Positions 9,381-14,595 of a DNA stretch of 14,595 bases are shown piece by piece (position 1 is the stretch's first letter; each line of letters opens with the position of its first letter). The notes beneath the pieces were generated by a model, which saw only the letters and a list, made by a program, of their open reading frames with translations, was not told the origin of the DNA and did not search any database. Source of the stretch: Pleurotus djamor (taxonomy: Eukaryota; Basidiomycota; Agaricomycetes; Agaricales; Pleurotaceae); NCBI GenBank assembly GCA_029747585.1, contig JAPEVF010001062.1:1-14595 (forward strand), given 5' to 3'. The translations under genes and the position numbers were made by a program.

Positions 9381-12024
9381 CTATTCGTGAACCACATCGA
9401 TCCCTTCCACAACCTTCCCCTTGTTCGTATCCGGTGCATCAACCTTTCCGTCCTGAGTGTGTTCCGGAACAAGACGAGTGGGTTCATCGTCCGCAGCGTC
9501 CTGTGGATCGGCAGGACGTTCACTAATGTGAGCTGTGGCCNAAAACGGGCCCAACGACATCAGGGTCGTGACTGGATCTCTGGGCGAGATCCGACTCATC
9601 GTGTGGACCACCATGGGAACCAGGAGCCGGGTCGTCAACGTCACGAACCAGTTCACTGAGGCGGAATTGACGTTCGTCGAACGGCCGAGTGTTCCATCTT
9701 GATAAGGCATATATGGCAGCTCCGAACATGAGTATGAAACTACCAGATACCATGTAGTCACTGAAGGATGTTGTGGAGTGAGATGGCTGGACAATGGTAG
9801 ATGGTTGGACAGTGTTGGATGGTTGGGTAATGGTTAAAGTGGCGGATGAGCCAGTGACTAAGATTGTGGGTGACTCGACTTCGAGCGAGTCGAGTGAGGC
9901 CATGGGTGACTCGACTTCGAGCGAGTCGAGTGAGGCCATGGGTGACTCGACTACGAGCGAGACCGTGGGTGACTCGACTTCGAGTGGGGCCATGGGAGGA
10001 TCCGACNTATGAGCGAGATGGGAGACTCGACTATGAGCGAGGCCATGGGAGACTCGACTACGCGCGAGGCCATGGGCAACTCGCCTAGGGTGACTAGTGG
10101 CCGTGAGGCACGTACAGCGAAGAAAGGGAGAAGGCGCCATAGGCCGGAAATGTTGGAGGGGAGAAGGCGCCATAGGCCGGAAATGTTGGAGGGGAGGTTC
10201 GGCCATAAGACAGCGGAGAGGGCGATCGAGCTCAGCAGGATTGGTGGGATGGCTCTCCATCCACGAACCCGAGTGGAGTAGGCGAGGTGAAGGGTCACGA
10301 TACCTATGGTGCCATATTGAATGACGATCATCCAAGCATACGGCATGTCAGGTCGTTTGAAAAAGAAGAACGCTGAGAGTAGGGCGATGGCCACAGAGCC
10401 AAGCTGGATTGAACGCCAGCGATAGACCGAAGACGACACCAACATCAAGGCGAGGGAGGTGGGTGTGACGACCTTCGAAGAATCATGAACATCTCGGATT
10501 CCGGCGAGGGAGGAGGTGGATGGGGGGAACCAGAATCGGTATCCTGCAGCGGATATCATAGCGAGCAAGCCGAACGAGATGATGGCTAGTGACCACGGAC
10601 GCAGGGTTCGTTTCGCTCTAACGAGATGGAAGACATAACCTAGACGATGTCTAGGATCGCTACTCCCGGCTATGATGTGGAGTTCCCCATCAGCAAGGGG
10701 TGAAGCATCCTAGGGGGAGAATGAGACGAATTTTGTGGTTAATTGATGAAAACCTACGAAGTGAGCTAGCTCTAAGGCAGAGACAGTCAGTGGTGTTTCA
10801 ACAAGAAAACAAAACTTGGACACACTTGATGTCCCACCCGTTGAGACCTCGAGTGAATTCCATACCGCCTCCATGCCATCATCTTGGGGTAAGTTGATGA
10901 GTTTCAAAGCAGCCTGATCGGTGCCGACAAGGGCAGTAGTATTGTTGAGGAAGACGACGTCGACAGCTACGTTGTAGCTGGGTGTACGTGCTGGGATCGT
11001 AAACCATGGAGTCGCCGTGAGGCTGTTGGGGGGAGGGAAATGGAAAATGTGGAGACTCCCCGCGAGATCGGAAGCCACCAGAATGTCACCGCGAGGCGAG
11101 AGGGTGAGGCTTGATCTGCAACGGAATCTAATGTTAACGGGGCGACTGAGATATAGCACGAAACTCACAAATCGGCTTGTCCCGTTGAGAGCGAATAGAC
11201 GGTCGTTGGATGAGCTGCGTGCATTACACTGGAGAGATTCAGCGGCGAAGCTCGAGATGGGGAGTGTTCACCTACCGGATGTTGGGTCGGGCATTTGCGA
11301 AGCCTACGATAAGGTGATCATTTCCCCAGTAGCAGACAGCTACGGGGTCGCTATCGTGGGCGAGAGCGAACGCATTGAGGATATGTTCTCCTAAGGACAA
11401 CGTTCAAAAGAACGATCACCAATGCGATGAGAAAACTCACCAAATGCTTGGCGCGAATAGGTGCTAACACGCTTTCCATGAACGATGGCAAACTGCTTTC
11501 CCACGGGATTGATAGCAATAGCGCGGATGGGTTGGCCAGGATATCTAGCATGCCAAGAGAGATCCTGGAATAACAGATCAGCCATCTTTAGAAGCGTTCA
11601 AGGACGGGGCGCACACCTTATGGCCTGTATCAAGGGAAGAATAGTCGAATTGGTATCCAACTACGCTCCCGTTCTCGAATCCGACAAGGAGTTCCCTATC
11701 GTCCTTGGGATGCCAAGCAAGGGCAAGGAGTGGGCTTTGCGGCAGTTTGACCAGAGCTTTATGCCGAACAAGTCGATTAGGTTGCGATTCATGTATCTTC
11801 AACTGCAGTTAGAGCGAGCGCGGAGGGAAATGTGGAGGAAGAAATCATACCGCTAAGCTCCCGTTTACATCGCCAATAGCGACATAAGTGCTTTTCCTGT
11901 CCGAATCTATTGATTTCTTCGAAAACTTGATGACGGTGATAGTGTTGTCGTGCTCAGGAAGGGGTGGAAGAAGATTGAACTTCGGTGGGGCTTTGGTACT
12001 TTGAACAGTGCGAACTAGAGACAT
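9381..12024 (-). CDS. WD40-like propeller protein with multi-pass membrane domain, about 760 aa
   Basis: Exons 12024-11851, 11802-11617, 11564-11441, 11390-11276, 11228-11169, 11115-10826, a 14-nt exon 10771-10758, and 10709-9381. All introns are 47-54 nt with GT/AG and mostly good donors (GTATGA, GTGTGC, GTGAGT, GTAGGT). Residues about 22-355 give seven propeller-like blades, for example LLALAWHPKDDRELLVGF, IRAIAINPVGKQFAIVHG, LTLSPRGDILVASDLAGS and ELHIIAGSS...GYVFHLV. Blade 7 runs straight into hydrophobic segments at about 362-383, 423-438, 444-465 and 473-490. Then come two PSNISGLWRLL repeats, a Ser/Glu repeat stalk, another membrane segment (VSGSFILMFGAAIYAL) and an acidic tail. Likely an endomembrane or plasma-membrane scaffold; the partner is unknown. 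A Sec12-like protein is an alternative, but those usually have one membrane pass. The frame changes at both N positions (10007 and 9541), so the exact C-terminus is uncertain. Confidence 0.75.
9541..9541. other. Ambiguous base N (probable assembly gap)
   Basis: Upstream of this N on the minus strand the coding frame reads DPDVVGPV. Downstream the plausible acidic tail (ISERPADPQDAADDEP) is in another frame, while the original frame stops within five codons. The reading stays open only if the N stands for zero or three bases rather than one. Confidence 0.6.
9868..10085 (-). repeat. Coding minisatellite, 27-bp period with 36-bp variants
   Basis: Copies starting GGGTGACTCGAC or GGGAGACTCGAC begin at 9868, 9904, 9940, 9967, 9994, 10020, 10047 and 10074. 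The first two units are 36 bp and nearly identical; later units are 27 bp, except the N-containing one, which is 26. On the minus strand they encode Ser/Glu/Pro-rich repeats (VESPMASL, DSLEVESP) forming an extracytoplasmic-type stalk between membrane segments. Confidence 0.85.
10007..10007. other. Ambiguous base N inside minisatellite
   Basis: The repeat copy that holds this N is 26 nt, one short of the 27-nt period, and the minus-strand frame shifts at exactly this point. Both observations are satisfied if the N represents two bases, or two plus a multiple of three, as expected where an assembler struggled with a tandem repeat. Confidence 0.65.
10126..10191 (-). repeat. Perfect 33-bp tandem repeat, two copies
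   Basis: Units at 10126-10158 and 10159-10191 appear identical. On the minus strand each encodes an 11-residue PSNISGLWRLL repeat just after the last hydrophobic segment of the multi-pass region. Identity implies a recent duplication. A third copy begins for five bases and then diverges. Confidence 0.85.
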
Positions 12025-12280
12025 GGTTTCGATTGTGCGGGAAGTATACGTAGCACTAAAGTCAAAGCGGTATATACCAAACATAAAACGTGCCGTACAT
12101 GCGACTTTCTCCAGCCTCGTTTCCAAGTAGGTTTTCAGCCTCGTTCCCAAATGGCGTGTCAGGGGAAAACGTACGAAACGTGGTCAATATTGTGTGCGTT
12201 TGAGGGATGAAGGAGCTAAGACCTCCCTGAGGGCATGGGGTATATTTGGTGGAAGTGGGCAAGGAGAGTCCCAAAACAAG
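12025..12280. promoter_or_regulatory. Divergent (bidirectional) promoter region
   Basis: This 256-bp region separates the starts of the WD40/membrane gene (minus) and the RASSIR-repeat gene (plus). It holds GGTATATACC at 12069-12078 for the minus gene and TATATTT at 12241-12247 for the plus gene, about 34-40 bp before its ATG. A 15-bp direct repeat, CAGCCTCGTTTCCAA at 12112-12126 and CAGCCTCGTTCCCAA at 12136-12150 (one mismatch), could be a repeated regulator site. Confidence 0.5.
12069..12078 (-). promoter_or_regulatory. Palindromic TATA box (GGTATATACC)
   Basis: The 10-bp perfect palindrome lies about 45-55 bp upstream of the minus-strand ATG at 12024, a plausible TATA position with a short 5' UTR. 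Being palindromic, it cannot itself set direction. Confidence 0.45.
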
Positions 12281-14595
12281 ATGCCCTCCACTAACGGTAA
12301 GGTTTCACATGATGGGTGCTATTGAAGTCACTGACTGGGGCCACGAAGGTCGCCCTGTCGAACCTAAGACGTCCATGAATCCAAAGGAGAATAAGCACTG
12401 TGATGAGACGTCGTCTGGTGATGACGGTAAGCAACATCTTGTGTATGTTGATATGGAAGGGTGATGCATGGATGGACAGAGCCAGTCCCTGAGCCCCAAC
12501 TAAGGGAATTTATGCAGTTCCTTGATTCGCAAGGTATGCTGAGAACGGATGCCCGGTATGAACTCTGAACGTTGTATAGGACCTATGCCAGACCCTCAAG
12601 TGAAGGCAATGATAAACCTTCTGAACTCAAGGCGCTCCATCGACCGCCCAAGACGGGCGGGTCGGCCTACTGATATCAGTAGGGAAGAAAAGCCACAACG
12701 GTCAAAGTCATCCACGATCCCACCTTCCCGAGGTTCATCTCGAGCCTCAACAATCCGAGAGGAAGACATCCGTCCACCCCTGCGAGGAGGAGGCAGGCCT
12801 GGCAGCGCCATTCCAGAGCGACGGGAAAACATCCCAAGAGAAGAACCACACTCCCGCCACTCGTCACGAGCTTCAGCAATCCGAGACGGGGCCATTGTTC
12901 AACGTCCGTCGTCCTCACGAGCCTCGTCAATCCGAGAAGAGGAAATCCTGTTGCGTCGCTCGACATCACGAGCTTCAACAACCCGAGATGGAGAAATCGA
13001 TCAACGTAGCCCATCGTCACAAGCTTCACCGATCCGAGAAGAGGAAATCCTCCGCCGTCCCGACAATGAGAGCGTGCATACCAAAGGAAACTCGTCAAGG
13101 GCCTCATCAATTCGAACCGATGAAATTGTCCAAGGGTCCCTGCTGGCGAGGCGATCAGACGTGCACTTGGGGAAACTCCGATCGTCGCAATCGGGGGCTC
13201 ACGATGGTGGGACTGCGTCTTCAATCAGGTCGGACGAAATCGCCACAGATATTAGGGGTAGGTCCGTATTACGCAGTGTTGGAGCGCTGTCGCCGCCCGC
13301 CAGCACTCATCCGGGAAGCCCAGCGTCATTGGTTAAGACGGGCGAGCTGCCTCTGCATCCAAATTCGTCAGCTGCTCATGTTGTAACACCGTCGCAATCC
13401 AAGCATCGTCATGTTTACGATACGAGTGTAGATCCTCCATCGCGTGTGACAGAACAGCCGCCCGAGAATCCGACGTTGATGTCTACGGGGTTCTCAGTGA
13501 GACCGCATGAGGTTCAAAGGTCCAGAGCCTCCTCACAGGCATCATCGATACGGCCGGACGAAATACCTCCTCGAATGCGTAGAGTGTCCATGGTCGATGC
13601 GGATATAACTCGCGCCCCGGTCAAGACCAAGTCGAGGCACGGGTTTCATGTCCCAAGCATGATCAACCCCCCATCTACGTCGCACCAAGCTCACAGGCAC
13701 CTGCCTAACTTGAAGAGCAATCCCCGTCGCGTTCAAAATATGATAACGCGGCGACCGAGCTCTCATATGGAAGTTGATGAGGAGCTGGCCGGAGACTCAA
13801 CAGGAGAACACTCCAATGAGATGGACGTGGACGACATTGTACCAGATGGTGAAAGTCTGGCATCAACTCCTCTCTTTTTGCCGGAACAGGAAGAATCAGC
13901 CTTCGATAGACTGTGCACAAAACTTGGGGAGATGACAGAAACAATACAAACCAGTCACGGTGAACTGAGGGAAGATATGGTGCAGCTGGGCCAAATTATT
14001 CAGAAAAGCTTGGAAGGGGTGTCGGAGGCTCTGGGACCAACACCAAGGCAGCTCGCCACAGGGGGGGGTTATGTCCGGCAGTCAACCCAAGTTGACGACA
14101 AATCCCAAGCGAAGAAGTGTCACATCAAATATGGTAGCGGTTCGTGTTCACATTCCTGAGCAAAAATTAATTCTGAATCTTATCACGCAGTCTGAGGTCC
14201 GTAGATATCTGAAGCATTTAGCGGGAGGTACTCGTGAGCTCCTACAGCCGAATGTTGAGAGTGAAGAAGCGGAACATTTTGCAACGGTATGGAATAGAGA
14301 CGGCGGGCTTTCTGCCCCAGATTGCTGCAACATCGACAACTTCAGAATCGACATACTCGGAGGGCCGAAGAGTCCATGGAACCAATCGGCTGCTCGAGTG
14401 TTTGCTACGGGCTTTCGAACATGGAGCGATGCGGACCTAGACACAAGGTCTATTATGAAAGCATTCTTTGCGAGAGTGAAGTCACTCAGACAGGCGTACC
14501 GCGTAAAGTTACTACCGCGTCATCAGAGGAAACAACTGGTCGTTGATAAACGACGCAAGAACCGAAAGCGAACAGTACGTCCAGTGTTGTTGAAT
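12281..14595 (+). CDS. RASSIR-repeat, coiled-coil protein (3' end outside window)
   Basis: Exons 12281-12296, 12349-12426, 12480-12533, 12580-14018 and 14062-14595 join in frame (at least 707 codons). Introns use GTAAGG, GTAAGC, GTATGC and a weak GTGTCG donor. The start may instead be the ATG at 12312 if the first intron is not used. The ATG at 12549 lies in an intron and is not the start. The N-terminus has two related motifs, EPVPEPQLREFMQFL and GPMPDPQVKAMINLL. Next comes a disordered region with about nine (S)SRASSIREEEI-type repeats, an acidic segment (EMDVDDIVPDGE), a coiled coil (FDRLCTKLGEMTETIQ... to SLEGV) and a C-terminal domain with VRVHIPEQ, NIDNFRIDILGG, SPWNQSAARVF and a very basic end. 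The C-terminal part resembles, from memory only, multi-copy unannotated proteins of mushroom fungi. Function unknown. Confidence 0.7.
12735..13563 (+). repeat. Degenerate protein-level tandem repeats (RASSIR..EI)
   Basis: About nine copies of a core (S/T)S(R/Q)AS(S/T/A)IR(E/D/T/P)(E/D)(E/D)I recur at uneven spacing, mostly 20-35 residues, in the RASSIR-repeat gene. Examples are SSRASTIREEDI, SSRASAIRDGAI, SSRASSIREEEI, SSRASSIRTDEI and SSQASSIRPDEI. The cores also share DNA words such as CGAGCCTC and ATCCGAGA, so they arose by duplication. Confidence 0.8.
14061..14068 (+). other. G8 homopolymer at a frame change
   Basis: Eight G in a row mark the point where the open frame of the main exon gives way to the frame of the C-terminal domain. 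Either the weak 43-nt intron 14019-14061 (GTGTCG...CCACAG) joins the frames in phase 0, or the G run has gained or lost a base in the genome or in sequencing. Confidence 0.5.

Noticed and set aside
9868..10191. Regularly spaced repeats as a possible CRISPR array
   Set aside because: The repeats abut without unique spacers, lie inside an exon, keep the codon frame, and the window is eukaryotic.
1499..10600. CACTA/TAGTG words as transposon termini
   Set aside because: These five-base words occur often by chance, and no pair extended into a longer inverted repeat or was flanked by a matching 3-bp duplication.
12549..12579. ATG at 12549 as the start of the repeat protein
   Set aside because: This segment is better explained as intron 12534-12579 (GTATGC...GTATAG). 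Upstream exons join in phase and carry a motif parallel to the one after the intron.

Overview
The window looks like accessory chromosomal DNA from a mushroom-forming fungus (Basidiomycota, probably Agaricomycetes). The genes are split by many 43-60 nt introns with GTRNGN donors, CTAAC/CTGAC-like branch sites and NAG acceptors. The one family recognised with confidence is the fungal CACTA/EnSpm-type Tnp2 transposase. There are no operons, Shine-Dalgarno sites or prokaryotic features. All exon joins below were worked out by eye from splice signals and frame continuity.

Layout. 1-1700: no gene that can be supported; a pyrimidine-rich start, then a stretch with one plus-strand frame poor in stops. 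1744-2788 (+): a five-exon gene of unknown function, ending tail-to-tail with the transposase. 2826-6868 (-): an apparently intact four-exon Tnp2-type transposase of about 1297 aa. 6987-about 9005 (-): an eight-exon gene of unknown function lying only 118 bp upstream of the transposase on the same strand; it carries a tandem duplication of an intron-exon unit and poly-Glu tracts. 9381-12024 (-): an eight-exon gene for a seven-bladed WD40-like propeller running directly into a multi-pass membrane region, a Ser-rich repeat stalk, a last membrane segment and an acidic tail. It holds both single-N positions of the window, and both coincide with reading-frame changes. 12281 to the window end (+): a multi-exon gene divergent from the WD40 gene, encoding a disordered protein with about nine RASSIR-type repeats, a coiled coil and a conserved-looking basic C-terminal domain cut by the window edge.

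How the parts relate. The transposase marks a mobile element, but I found no convincing terminal inverted repeats or target-site duplication, so its borders are unknown. The gene just upstream could be a second element gene or a host gene. The WD40 gene and the repeat-protein gene share a 256-bp divergent promoter with TATA-like motifs facing both ways, so they may be co-regulated. No complete new system is proven. The best leads are the transposase/partner gene pair, the duplicated-exon gene and the propeller-membrane fusion protein.
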